From: Hydractinia symbiolongicarpus
Lineage: Eukaryota > Cnidaria > Hydrozoa > Anthoathecata > Hydractiniidae
DNA length: 64,000 nucleotides
Assembly: GCF_029227915.1 (NCBI RefSeq)
Contig: NC_079885.1
Location: 26,845,001-26,909,000, forward strand
Direction of reading: 5' to 3'
Shown: one piece after another, positions 25,007-40,000 of the stretch
How the letters are laid out: every line of letters begins with the position of its first letter
How positions within the stretch are numbered: position 1 is the first letter of the stretch
The notes under the pieces: generated by a model
The model's input: the letters and a program-made list of their open reading frames with translations, nothing else
What the model was told of the DNA's origin: nothing
Database searches by the model: none
Position numbers and translations under genes: made by a program

Positions 25007-28000
25007 ATGGCGTCAGAATTTTTTTCAAAAGTATTGTTTCGATTTGTGTTACCACTTGCTCTACTTTCAGGTATGTTAATTTTATATATTTGTAGCTAAG
25101 GAGCAGATACGTAACAAAAAAATATTCATTATTATTAAAGCTACGGCTAGAGGTAAAAACACAACAGACTACAATGATTTATATTCATTATATATTCTGT
25201 TTAAACCATGAATTCTAAAAGTGAAATAAAGCATTACACTATTTTTTTAATACTATTGTCTTGTAGCCATATAAATTATATGACCCTAACATTTGTAATA
25301 ATGAATTCCAAATTAGGCTTAGTCAATCACTGCTTGGAGAAGATAGATAGATAGATAGATGTGCATATTTTACATGGCTAGCCTCACAAATATCGAGGGA
25401 TATACCCTGTCTATTATTTCCAGGAGGGGCCATGGCTTAGATGGAGAGTCCTAGAGTATTTAATGCTCATTTTGAGCTACGCAGACCCAATTAGGACCCG
25501 CGCTCTACTAGACAACTCCCGGCAACATCCAACGGCCCACATAGTGTGCCATCTCCCCAATTTCCCTCACATGGCTTGGGTTAACCCGGGGCTATGGTAA
25601 CATTCACTCGCCCATGTTGAATCGCCGTCAAGAGGAATCGAACCCCGGTCGCCCGCACAGAGTACGAGAGCTATAACCACTAATCTACGGCGCCACAATA
25701 AGAAAGAGAAGCGCTGGCAGGCTACAAAATTTGATAGTCAAGAAAGTCATATTTAACGAAAATGTATAACAGTTATTCTTTTCATTTTACACATGGAGTT
25801 TATGCTGCTTTGTTTGTTATTAATAGTAATTAAGATTATTTTACGTAAACAACAATAGTGTGATAAGGAGTTTGTTAAAACCTTTACTCTTTAATCTTCT
25901 ATAAGAGTAAAATAAGTTTTCTTTTTTGTTTAGTATTTCGGTAAAGTGGTTCACAGTTACCTTTAGGTGGGATTGAGCGAAGCTCCTTTTCCCTTAAACA
26001 ACAAAAGTTTGTTGTCTGCCAGGGTATTTCAGTCAGCTTGGTTCCCTTTTTATATAGTTTTTGCTAGCTTGTTTTATAGAAGTCCATTTACTTTAAATAA
26101 AGTCAGCTTTAATAGTAGTCCTAGCATTAAAGTAACTGCAGAATCTTTCAATGTTTATAATGATCAAACCATGCTAATTAGCATATTTCTTTTGTTAATC
26201 TTAGGATGTATCACTCGTTACAATGGCTTTTCTGCATGTTATATGTTATTCTTGCTAATCATTCCACTGCTACCCAGTCCAAGCAGAGAGAATTCAAGTA
26301 AGTCTGAAATAATACGTTTAATATACATTTGTCATAATGCTGCTAAACAATGTGAATGCACACATTAGATATAGCTACAGTTAATCCTGCCATCCTAATC
26401 ACATCTGGCTAAATTATCATTATCACAAATCAAGTTAGCTATCTATTCTCCATGTTCTTTTTTGATGGTATTTGCAGAGAATTTGAAAAGCTACTTGACT
26501 ACCTTATTAATGTCAATGTCAAGGAATTATACCACAAGAATTTACCAGGCCTAACAGAAACCAGGTTTACAAGATGTAAGATAAACATTGTTCCATACAG
26601 CAATGAATTGTAAAATAGCTAATAAATGGAAAAAAACTAAAAGGCATTTTAATCAATTAACAGACTATTTTTTGGTGAACAGTGGCTCAAATCAGTAAAA
26701 GTAGGTTTTGTAGTGTAGGAAATATAGGAAAACAGACTATTCATAATTTTTAAAAATACGAAATACAAAAATTTATCAAAATAGGAAATTTGAGTTTCCA
26801 TAGTTACCATATAGGAAAACGGACTATTCATAATTTGTCAAAATACGAAATACAAAAATTTATGAAAATAGGAAATTTGAGTTTCTTAAACAAATTATTG
26901 AACATTTAACTTTAAAATACAATTTGGGTTTAATTAATTGGATATATTTCGTGCAAATCTTTCCGGCAAATCCAACTTGTACAAGTACCTCAGGATTCCT
27001 TGAAGTAAATTGCATTTTAAAATTTTTTTACCATATTTTATATTCTCACTGTTTTTTGTTCGGAGGAGAAAAACTTGATTTTCAAAATAGTATAAGAATA
27101 ATTTTTGTTGCTTTGCGAGTGCAAGGTTTTTTAGCTTTTCCCCTTTGAGTATTTCCCTTTCACTTTGGTGGTTAATTATTTCCCTTCTTTATTGTCATTG
27201 CATCGATTTTTTCAGTTTGATTTTTCTAATCTTTTTTTTCGCCTAATTTCGTTTAAATTACAATTCAGCCCCCTGAGCCATCGCGTTCTAAATTTAAGGT
27301 GTCAAAATTATGTCATCACAATTTTTTTTCTATGAAAAAAGGACTATCGTTGGTTCTGGTAAATATTTTGTGTGCACTAAATCAAATAAAAAGGTAATAG
27401 TTATAATGTCCATGCCAGTCCTGGAAATTTGGTAAAAATGATTGTTTCGTTTCCGCGATGTTTTTGTAAATCAATGTAGAGGGTAATGATAAATCGTTTC
27501 CCTTGAACAATATTTCAAATTAATAAAACTCACAATCTTTTTCCTACTTTCGCCCTATTTCTTAAAGAGTAAGAATTTTTAAAAATTTAAAAGCTTCACG
27601 TTTCTGTATAGTGTTGACGGTTCTACCATTATGAATTGGTAGATACGAAAATGACAGCGGTGCATGAAAAAATGCCCTGGGTAGTTGTGTCAGAAAAAGC
27701 CAGTATACTTTGAACATGAAGTATATTTCGAAACTTTTACTATGAAGGTCTTTTGAGTATTTTATTTAATTCTCATCAATGTTATTCCTGGGGCTTTGTT
27801 TCAGTGTTATGACTTGAGATATTTCCCATGACCATAAATACGGTTTGAGTGCCAACATGGTTTATATATCCATCCAAATAAATGTATAGCGAGAATGCAA
27901 TATGGCAGTTGACACATTGCACTATAGTAGGTCTTGTCATTAACTTAGGTAGATTATGAAATCGTTCTGGACTTATTTATCGGTTAGCTAATCGTCCCCA

Positions 28001-31000
28001 TTGTTACCGTATCGCTTCCGCAAAGTCTCCTTCAGGGAAACGAAAAAACATTTTGATCATTTTCGTCAGCTTCAAATCACGGTAACGGTGGATCATTTTC
28101 CACAAATTTCCAGGCCTGTATGCCCACACAAAAATGTTGAACTTTTGTGTCAATGTTCTTCGTAGAAACTATTTATGATCTTCATTTAATCTTTCCAATG
28201 TATGTATCAATAACCTAAGTTATTTATATGTTTAACAAATGTATAGTTATGTATTCTTTTGTTTTTTTAAAAATATAGTATTGAGCAAAAGTTTTCGTTT
28301 CACCTGTTATTTACACTTTTTTTGTAATTGTTACATTTCGGGATTGCTCGCGCCAACGAAAATATTAAAGCTTGGGGTGCAGAATTTATTGCTTGGGTGC
28401 TTTTTCTTATTGATAGGCCTATTTAAGTGTGCATTTTTTCTTTAAAATTGTATATTCATGTGCAATAATTTCCACATAGAGAATTAATTATTGGCTTTGT
28501 TTCTTTTTAGAAGAAAAAAATTGCAAGAAAAAATTTCAAAAAAATATAAACTTCCAACTACATTCACAAAAGAAATTTCTCCAACTCCTACTTTCATAAA
28601 AATTTAAAACTAAATGTTGTGCGGGTTCAAAGTCAATTCAATTATTGTCACACTGTTAACAGTAGCGTGTGACGTAACAGCTGAAAAACACATCACATAC
28701 ATACATGAATCATGTAAACATGCATAAAATGAAGAAGTGCCTGTCATCATTTGAAAATAAAACTTCAATGTTTGAAGTTTCTTTTTCTAAATAATCATTT
28801 TTTCTTTCAAATTCTATTTTTATACACATACAGGAATTGAATCATATTTAAAGGGTTTAATACAATCATTTCAACTTGTCATTTAAAATTTGATCATTTA
28901 AAAGTAATCATGTAAACAGGGAATGAAGGTGAAGAGTTTGAAATAATGGTGATATAAAAAATTATTGTTTTGAATGATTTTGTTTACAATGCAGAGCTGC
29001 AGAAGTTAAGTTTCATAAAAATAACTTTATGGTGTTTAAATAACATCTAAATGTATTTATTTATTACCGCAATGAAAGACAATGTTAGTTGTTGGGTACT
29101 AAATGTAGAGTACAAGAACCAAAGTCAAAAAAATATATAATTTATATAATTTTATTTATTTTAGAATTGGCATTAAAATTACAGTCAACAATCCTTGCGT
29201 TTTCACTTGTATTCATTTTCAGTCATATCATCTTTCAAATAGTTCTTCTTTCTTATCAACCATATGGACATTTTCTTAAAACATGTAAGTTGCCTTGGTT
29301 TGTAAAAATTTTTCATATTTTCAACATCCTCCATATTTTTAATATTTTCAACATTTGTAATTATATGTAATTTTTTTCATAGTTTCAATATTTTCAATTT
29401 TTTAATTTTTTTGTGTGTCAATTGAGACATGGTTCTAAGACATAATAACCTTCTATTTGTTTTTTAGGTTCATCAAATGCAGATATTACTGAACAAGTGG
29501 GCCTTTATAGGTAAGAGTCTTTTATAGGCTTTTCAGAAGAGGCATGCAATAGTATCACACACAATATACATACACATGCAAAAAAAACAGATTTCGTTAC
29601 ACCCCATTGTTTTGACATGGGGAGCAAACATAATGCAAGTTACAGTCATTAGAATAAAGTTTTAACAAACAACTTTAACAATAGAACTAAAAATCATCAC
29701 CTCATTGTCAAAAAATTTTTAATTTTTTAATCTAAATTTAATTTTTTTATCATTATTTAGCTATGCTTTATTACTTTCAATTTTTCCAAAAAATTAACAA
29801 ATTAATGTCATATTTTTTTTAAAAACTTTAAAATAACTTAATAGCCATCCTGAAAAAGCCACTGAATAAAGCTTAGATATTTGCAGTCAAGAAGTAAAAA
29901 CAGACTGACTAAATAAGCTTCAGAAAAATTAAAGATTTGATATAAGGAAAGCAAATTTTCCACACTTCCTAAAAATCCTTAAGAAAAATTCCTAAATCCT
30001 AGAAAATCTTAAATTTTTCTGATTAAAACTAAAAAACTGAAATTTTTGAAAATATCCATTTGTCAAATTCATTTTTTATAATGGATTGTGAAATATAAGT
30101 CCAAATATTTATAATTTATATCAGCTTTAAAAAAAAAATGGAATCTGATTAATCCAATTTGTGTTCCATGTTTAAGGCCTTCAACATCTTTGATTTTTTA
30201 TGCTTCTAAGTTCTACTTTTACTAATTCAAACATCCTAATTTTTTTGTCTGTTTTATCCCTATTGATTTAAAAAATACATAATAAAAAAATATTCGCAAA
30301 ATGAATCTTGGCAGGGGTGAGGCCTGCAAAGCCTTCTTAAGACACAACAAAACATGCAAATGTGCGTTTGGGAGTGCAATTGTGTGCTATTGCACGCCTT
30401 TGACAAATTGCTCTGATAAAGAAATAAAGAGATCCCTATATCTGTAAATTTATATCTGATTTGCTAATGCGCTGTTTAAATTCTTTTAGGTTTGACAACT
30501 GTGCAGTTAAAGACATCATTCGCTTATTAGCTCCTGACGTGATTGTGTTTATATGTTCATTAATTGCAGTCCTGTCTGCACGTCATTTAACAGTCGCAAT
30601 GGAGCCGTATTCTTCAGATTTAATGCAAGCTACTGGGCAACCAATTACACCATCAACATCACGATTTGAAAACATTCTTCCTATTTTCGGTGCATTGTTG
30701 TTGCTACTGGCTGGCATCATACAACCAAACTTGCTATCTTCAATATATTTTCTTTTCTTTCTTGTATTTGGAATATGCTGGGCATTTCATCTCTTAGATC
30801 ACATAAAAAGACTTTCATCGTTTTTCTTCATAAAAATTTTATTGACTGTTTACACTGGACTTCATATTCTTGTTTTGTACATGTTCCAGTTTCCATTCTT
30901 TCAAAAAGTGCTTGATCCAACAACCTTTCTTGCAAGGTATGTATTAGAGTGCTGCCATATGTTTAACTGTCTTAATAATACTTCATAGTTTATGTCTATG

Positions 31001-34000
31001 TTAGATTGTATTTTGATATGAAAGTCCTGTTTGTCATTTCTGTTGACCAAACACAGAAATAATAATAATTCAGCTTTTAGTTAACTTCTATCTGTTTCAG
31101 ATTACTTGGCATTCCTGCAATCATCAATGCTCAGGATTGCAGCAAAAGTCGAGAAATTAAAATCAACTCAATGACTTGGCCATTTTATGTTTATCCTTTC
31201 TTGATATTTCTGTTGTATTGGGTTCTTGCAGTCGAAAATCGAATGAAATGTAGAAAGGTATAAATGCTGTTATACAAAGTATTCATTCATTGCTTTTCTG
31301 AATATTTAAGAACAAACTAAAAATAGATCAGATAGCCACTACAAAAATTTATACAAAAACTAATGTTAATTAAGTCAGTACACACAAACCTTTCGCTTTG
31401 GGTTTATTTTTTGTAAATCTTGGTTTTATTTATATTTTATATTGTTTAGCAATACAATGATGTCATCACAGGACGGGTTGCTGCAGCTTGGTGGCATCCA
31501 AGATCATGGTCAAAAACATTTAAAGAAACATCAGTAAGAATAATTTTTTTGTAAAAATAATTTTGACACATCATATAAGACAAGCTGTAATTAGTGCTAG
31601 AACAAAGCTGATCTGCCACCCTATTTTATCTATAAAGTTTCTGATGCAAAAATTGAAATTTGCAATAGCCGATAACATGAAAGTACCTGCGCAAGAGCAC
31701 GCACCCATTTTAAAGAATCTTGCTGTTATATACAACCATGTAGATATGTTGTATCAGTTCTTGCTTTTTTATATTCTGTATTAATTTTTTTATTAACTTT
31801 TATTAAAAAAAGCTCAAATTGATAAATGTTTTTCTTCAAGATTTATTTGCTTTCAGAAAAAAAATTTTTTAATCATTGTTTTTTTTAATTTTCATACCTG
31901 TGTTTATTGTTTATTTAAATGTCATTTTTCTAAAATCATTTATTTAAATGTCATTTGTCATTTGTCAAGTTCTTTTACACATCCATCAAAAATACGTATT
32001 GAAGATGTGACACAAAATATTGCATTGTACAAGTGCTTGTATATTTTTTTCTATATGTAGCAGGCTATATTAGCATTATTTTTTTACGAAAACTAGATTA
32101 GTTAACACATATGTTCGCCAACTCGGTTTAACTTGAACTTCAAATTTTTTTGCTCTGAAGGATTGTTGAGGATGGTTTGGAGGAATGGTTTTTTGTTCAG
32201 GCAATTTTTTTCCTGTCAATTGCAGATATTTAGTTTTACTTCTTGGGAATAACACTCTAAGTAATGACATTGCAGCATAAATACTTTTGTATTAATGGAT
32301 TAAATTGATTCTATTCTTATGGGGAGGTAGGGAAGGGTAGGGGATAAAGAAAGTGACTGTGTTTAGTTCTGTAGTACTACAAGCCATAATTATAACAGCA
32401 GATTATGGAATACTGTTTACTCTTATCAAAATGACTTAATGCTGTCAATAGTGTGTGTATATGTTTTTATGGTTATTGATTGAAGATAATAAAATAATGA
32501 ATTGAATTTCAAGCAGTTAATAAATACTTAAAATGAGTGATTTTTTTTAAGCCTCTCCTTCAAAACAATGAAGTTCCACAGTATGGAAGTGTGCAACCAG
32601 ACGAACCGACAATTAAGTCAGAAGATAATGAAGAACCTGTCGTCACACAAGGAACTTTCAGCAGTATCATGATGTTTTTAATGAGACAAAGTTACATTGC
32701 TGCTCTGATTATTATGATGGTATGTGTACCTATGTTTTTTTATTTTTAAAATGTTTGTTATTGTGAATAAATCACAAATTTTATTAATGAATAAGTTTGG
32801 ATATACATTTTAGAAAAAAAGTGACAAAAACATCCTCAGCAAGATAATGACATCAGAATTTTTTTTTTTTTTTGTTGTATGATGCATTTTTTTCCAACAT
32901 ATATATGTTAAAAAATTGCTGTAATGAAGAAAATACGAAACCATTTTGTGGCCAAATAAATCTCTTAATTTTTCTGACACATTTTTTCAGTCTATGTCCA
33001 GAGTAATTAAGTAAGTTTAGCTTGGATGTGCTATAATTTATCACACATGTAATTTCTTTTCACACTCACATGATCTGTAGGCATTTTGTTTATTAAATAA
33101 AATAATTCTTTTTTCAGTCTTAAACGTGCATGTTTTATTTGTTGTAAATTTAAGGATTTTATATGTATTACAAAAACAGTTTGTCCTACTTCCCTTCACC
33201 ATTGTGATGGTTAATAACCAGTCTTGAATAATTGAATTTTTATTATCTTTAAAGAAATATAATATCAGTGTTATAATATCATTCGTATTTAAAGATTACC
33301 AGTAAGATTGTAAGGGATCAACATTGTTCTTTTATTGAAACGTAATTTATGCAGAATGTTTATAAATGGTGTTTCATATGCAATTAATTAAAATTAAGCT
33401 TAACAGTAATTTATGTAAACAATTTTGCATGTGTACTTGAACATGCATGTGCGATCACATGTGTCCCTTGACATTGATTACATTTAAACTAATATTTGTA
33501 TAAAAACGTATCCAAAGTTTTAAGTAAGTGCCAAGTGACCAAATAAAATTGATGCAGTGAACAGAGTCCAAATTTTCTTTAGACAGTAGAATGTGTTATA
33601 GGTGCGTATGTGAGCTATATTTGTATAAGTAAGTATTGGGAAGATAGTGTGCAGGTTTACTTATAGAATGTGTTGTTTTTACCAAAAATCAATATGTTAA
33701 ATCAAAATATTTTCATTATTTTCAAGAAACGTTGCAAAAATTGTTTTGAATTTCTGTGGTTAAATTCATTAACATTTATGTCAAGCATTATTTGTACTGC
33801 TCATTGAATTTTATGCAGCATAAAAATGCTCAATGGGGAATATTATTGACCCTGGGAGTAGCTACACGTCGTAATAACACATTCGTTATTAAACTTTCAA
33901 AAATGTTTTAGGTAGTTTGGACGTTGCTATTTGTTAAGAAACAAATTAATTTTTTTTATGATTTTATTTTTTTATATATTTCAACATCGAAGGACTTTAT

Positions 34001-37000
34001 TTTAAAACCTCCTGAATGTATTAACATTGTTGCGTATTAGCACCATTTAAAAACTTTCTTATGAATTTTAAAGCTTCTTTACAAGGCTTTAACATCACTG
34101 TGTTTTGTTTGAGAACTAACAGCTTACTTATGATGCTCAAACATTGCTTTATGTAGTTATACAAAATTCTTATAAAAGAAAAAAAATACACATTAAAAAT
34201 ATGGCATACCATTTTTCTATACTTCTAGGGAAATATACATGGTGTAGAACATAAATATAACAGGATAGTGTAACAAACAACACTAAATTCCCTTTATACG
34301 GTACACATAATTATAGTGCATATATAGAAATGCCTGTAAAAGAAAAAAGAAAAATTATATAAATAGTTATTGTATTGTTTTGTTTACTCTTACACATATA
34401 GACTTGGAGCATCATTTATCATTCCTGGCTTACATTTGTTCTGTTGCTTTGGGCATGTTTAACATGGATTACACCATTTGCACGATGGTTTTGCATGGTG
34501 TCATCGCCATATTTGGTTGTATATTCCACTTTACTGCTACTACTTCAGTACGTTTACGGAATGAATCTTAAGGACAGCGAACTTCCAGTTAAAGATGGAA
34601 AATTTAATTTTTCTGAACTTGGGCTGGTGGAAACCCCCTACCCAGTTTTACATCTCGCTGTACAGGTAATTTTTTTAATTGGTTTGGAACCTTGCCGATT
34701 TTATTATACATGTAGTTTTGGTTCTAAAAGTGGTAGTAAATTAACCTACTGTTAGGCATATTTCAAGATACTTCCAGCCGCTTGGCCTTTCGGTTATGAA
34801 TTTCACTTCGTAATCACAAGTTCCGTGGTGTGGTCCACAGTGAAGGCATGTTTAGCAAGTGTATTTGCCACAGCTAGAAGTCAACCCATGCCATGTGAGG
34901 AAAATTGGGTAGGCAATGCTACTGTATACTTAATGTATACATTCAGAACACAAAACCGGACATTGATAGCCACCGAAGTTGCTATATCCTGTATAAATAT
35001 TCGGATTAATATAATAATAAGTTTTTTTTAAAACAATTGTGTACACTTAATCTTAAAATTTTTGTCTTTACATAATAACCATATGCTAGTCTGTCGAAGT
35101 AATAAACACAATTAAATATTTTGGCATATTTTTTTCGCAAAGATGTTAGCAGTATTACATTTAGTCATTCATCATTTTTGCCATGCAATAACATGTACTA
35201 TTTAACTCTTTCATATTAACTATAATTCATAAAAATATGAGTAACGCCAGTCTGAGAGACAGAAGAGTTCAGATGAGCTAAGAAGCAGGCTAAGTATCCG
35301 TAGAATTAAAGATGTTATCCAGATAAGAAGATTGAATTGGCTGGGGCACTTGGAAAGAATAGAGGGGATAATTGGGTAAGAAAGTGTAGAGACTTGATAG
35401 TTCCTGGGGCAAAGCCCAGAGGCTGACCAAGAAAGACTTCGCAGGAGGTTATAAGGATAGACTTGATACAGAGGAAGTTGAGTTTAGATCTAACACAGTC
35501 TAGATCAGATTGGAAGAGGGTCATTAATATACCCCGTCCAACCCATGCTAGCATGGAAAACGGATGTTAAGCCGAGAATGATGATAAATGATGATGATGT
35601 TAGATTGAAGTAATTAATGTCTGACTTGAAAAAAATTGATGACAGGTTCTTATTGTCTGAAATTTCATGCATGTACATGCATTTTCCTTAAAAATACTTT
35701 AATCCTTAAACTCAGGAAGAATACCTTCTATAATTTCATTTATTTTAACTCAATCTTTTTAGACTTTGTTCACATGGGTATTTCTTGTTACTCTTCGACA
35801 ACACTACCGAGAAAAGAGAATGAAGCAAAGAAATTCAGTAGCTAGTGAAATGGTTTTAACAACTCTAACAAGACCTATTTTTGAAGCTATAAAACGCAGA
35901 GGTGTGTATATTCAGCCTGTGCGAGTTGTCTTCGTACAAATAAATAATGTACGTTGTCTGATAATAATAATTAAAATTAGTTTCGCAATCTGTATGTAAA
36001 TTATTATCTAATAACTTTTTATTTTTTACTCTTTTAGTAAACAGTGGAAAAGGAGATCATAGAGGTTTGTGTAATAATTTTTATATCGTTGTATCTAGCT
36101 ATCTTATACGTTCAATTTTGTGTTGCAAAATAGATGGACACCTAGTATGAACCTTACTTAAGGTTTCAACTAATTTTGTTAATATTTTTGCATGATAAAA
36201 AAAGCAAAGGGTGGATAACAAATTAGTTTATTTTGTTGGAAGCAACGAGAATATGAATCGTGTTTTACTTTAAGTTTGACTGAGAACTTAATTCTGTAAC
36301 TTATTAACTATATTTGACATAGCGTAGTGGTATGATATAATTACTAATAAAATAAAAACAAATGAACGCTGTCAGTGGTTGTGAGCCAAGATATTTACTG
36401 CATTGAGACCATTTATTTTACATAAACATTGCTGCCCAATAGTAACGAGCCAAGATGAAAACATAAATTATTCATTAAAAATATACAAATGTTTCTACAT
36501 AGTGTTATATAAAAGTTATGAAAATTTAGATTGATTGAATCTTTTTTTCTGATGGCACTATTTCTTTGTACATTTAGTAAGAGAGGAGAGAAGATTTATT
36601 GAAACTTAATTCAGAGGACTGAGATACATGTAAATTGCTTTCCAAAGATGATGACTAAATTTAAAGCTTGATGTTGATAGCATGCTAATACGAAATAACA
36701 TTATAAATGATATATGCGGACTATGTTGACTTTTGCACCTTATGGATGGTGAATGTCAGTGAAACATGCCTTTTGAAGAATAAAAAAAGATCTGAATAAT
36801 TAAGATGCTACAAATATTTTTTTCTCTAGTAGTTCTTGTCAATGGATAAATATGTGCAACTTCCTACTTTTAGCTCTAAACCCTGACGACCTGGAACATG
36901 GTACACCATCAGATGACGCAAAAGAGATGATGGCATGGATTAAAAGCGTGTTAGCAAAATATTGGATTGTTGTGTGTTGTTTTGCATTCTTGCTGGTTGC

Positions 37001-40000
37001 GTTACAAAATAGCGTCTCCTTATATCAGATATTTTACATGGTCATATTCTTAATGGGATTTGTGGTCTACCAGGTAAAATGAGTTTAATTCGTAATTTTA
37101 ACACTTGTTCGATCTATTGAATAAATAAATAAAGAACATGTTATGAATATTTGTTGATCTGACTAACGTATTACTGATTTCAGTTTTCACTGCGTACCTG
37201 GAAAACGATATTACGCTCATTGTGGTGGTTTATGGTTGTGTATTCAATTGTTATACTGTTAACTATTTATACCTACCAGTTCGATAATATGCATCAATAT
37301 TGGTCAAATGGAACACATCTTAGTGACCAATGGTGAGTGTGTGTTGTTTGTATGAGATCGTTTTTTGGATAATAAAGGAATTATTTTTATTTTTTAATTC
37401 AGGAATTTAGACTGAAAGTATGTAAGATTATTAGTAAATATTAAGGAAGCGTAAATATAAAGTGGTAAAATAATCCAAACTCATCTAGACAGCATCACAC
37501 AATATTTATACTTTCAACGAATAAACCCAATTTCTGTTCTTATTTTTCCTTTCACATAAGTTCAGAGCTCCTAGTCCTGTCCCAAGCCTGCTAATGGTAG
37601 TCACTTTGTAAGCAATGTATGGTGTGTGTAGTTGAGTATAATTTGTGTAGGTCTAAGTACAGCATGTCATAATTATTCAAGTGTTTTAAATTTCTAATTT
37701 GGTTGTTGGCATTCTTCATGTTAGCACTGTTTGTTTTTATTAAAAAACCTATATGTAGTATGTTATCAGTGTACTTCTTTTAAAATATTTCCTCGTTTTT
37801 ACTGTCTATTTTTAACTTATAGGTTGTTTGATATTGGTCTTAGACAACAAAGCAAATCAGGATTACTTCTGGAGTTACTCATACCAACAATATTCTCAAT
37901 TGTTATTGTCATTCAATTGCATTTCTTTCACAAACCATTAATGATGAAAATTAACAGATTACTAAGATACAGGAAATGCAGACAAAGAAATGAAAGTCAG
38001 TCTGCAAACAGTTTTACTGGATCCTGTACTGATCAGACATTAGGTCAGCAATCAACAATTTCTTCATTGTCAACTGTTACTGGTATGGGTGAAAGCATGT
38101 CGGATGAAAGTGAGGACGAGTTGGATGATTCGTTGTTAAAGAGAATTCGGAAGATGCACCATGAAACCACTGTTATTTTGTGGCGTATAGTTGAGATACA
38201 TTCACCTCATATTGTTGGTTTTGTTGTCATGTTGGTGGTAGTACAGCAGGTTAGGAACTAGTATTCCCCATATGCCACTTTATTGTTTGGAGTTTGTTTT
38301 TAATGTTGTAGTTGGTGTTGTCTTCTTTGTTGTTGTGTCCGACATTGTTGTTGTCATTGATGTAGTTGTTTTTTAATGTACTGTGCACATGTAGTCAGTG
38401 CCCGCATTCAGTGCAGCGGTTTGCAGGTTCAAACCCATACTGGAGAATATAAAAGGATGAATTTATTGTTTTAGTTGCACAATTAGCATAAGAATAACAC
38501 CCACTGTATTTGTGCTGTTTTTAAAATTTAGCTGTTTTAGTCCCAGTAACTAAATAACCAAAAGGTTATTAACTTTTATTTCTATTAGGTGTCTGCAATA
38601 AATGCAATATTTGTAATACTGCTTGCAATGGCAATGCCAAGTGAATATCTCCATCGATTTTTAAACTATGTTATGATTGCATGGTCATCTGTTGTTGTTT
38701 TGGTGTTTATGTTCTATCAACTGGAATTTGTAAAGGAAAATATGTTGGACACAAACTGCACAAAAAGTGGAAACATGGTGAGTATCTTACCATAAAAGGT
38801 ATTTTAAAATTTACAATGTAAAAATTGAGTAATGTCTTGTGGATAATGAGACTTCATCCTATTACGTTTCCCAATTTTGTGATAAAAAATCTTCTTATAA
38901 CTAGGATGTTTTAGGGGTTCTTTTAATTCGTTTTTAGTTTTTTAAAGAATATAGATAATAGGTTTTCACTAGTGGGCTTGTTTGAACAGTAAAGCTTTGT
39001 GTTTATTCATAGTCCTATCCGAAGCCTGCCAATGGTAGTCACTTTGTAAGTAATGCGTGGTGGTTAGGATTCCACAAATCAGGTGCGGTCTCCAGAGATG
39101 TACGGGTGAGTTATTATTGCCATTTATTTATAATAAGGTTTTTTAATTTGTGTTTTGTTGTGTGATGTAGATTTTTGATTTTTCTTTATACAATTTTAAA
39201 GCCTACAATATGCAACAATAGTTAAAGAATTATATTATTTTGTGAAATGTAGGACAACTATGTTTTAAATTTAATGCAGTTTGTTAATTTCAATAATAAT
39301 GTTGTGTTCAGTAAAGCATAGTATAAAATGTATTTAATATCACACCCCAAATTTTGAGCCTTTGTTTACATTGTTTTGTTATTTTTGCTTTTCATAGGGC
39401 TATCTATTTATTGTGCTGTTCATCGTGTTTGAGAAAGTTATAAAACATCACCAGGTAAGTTGTTAGTTTCTTTAAAAACTTTGTTTTATTAAAATCTCTC
39501 TGTTAATAAAGAATCCAATTGTATCATGAAATGTGTGTCAATACAGTTGATTTGCATCAAATTTTTTCTGATGTTGTTATTAATTCCATAAAGTATTTAA
39601 GTTTAGTATATGATCAATTATGAATGTTTATGAAATGAGTTGTTCTCATAATGAGTGCTATACTTTATTCTCAGAAAATGTCTGATAAGAAATGCAAAAG
39701 ATCACAATCACATCACAAAAGATTTCTTATTTTTAAAAACATTTCTTTTCATTTCATTTTTATTCTGGCAAAAGACCCATGAGGTGTCACTTAACTCTTG
39801 TTATCTTTTAACCCTCAAGATATGCTCTTTTTCTAGGAATTGTATCGCTATCGCAAGAATGTGAAAAGTGTGCCTGTGGCAGGAATACTTTTTGATGATG
39901 TCACTCGCAAAATGGCTGATGACAACGTTATCACTTGTCTGAAATATCTCTGTAATCATTTTTTCAGACTGTTTGGAATGGAGGTAATATTTTCAAAAAT

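Noticed and set aside
24837-25055. 72-codon minus-strand ORF across the Piezo start
   Set aside because: Antisense shadow overlapping Piezo exon 1; no similarity or splice context.
25624-25695. Possible functional tRNA gene (also 9895-9964, 46740-46810, 50290-50355)
   Set aside because: A and B boxes are present, but the acceptor stems do not close and the sequence continues into repeated SINE bodies.
39050-39057. GTAAGT inside Piezo exon 16
   Set aside because: Looks like a donor, but the protein alignment and downstream donor at 39106 require the exon to continue; noted only as a possible cryptic site.
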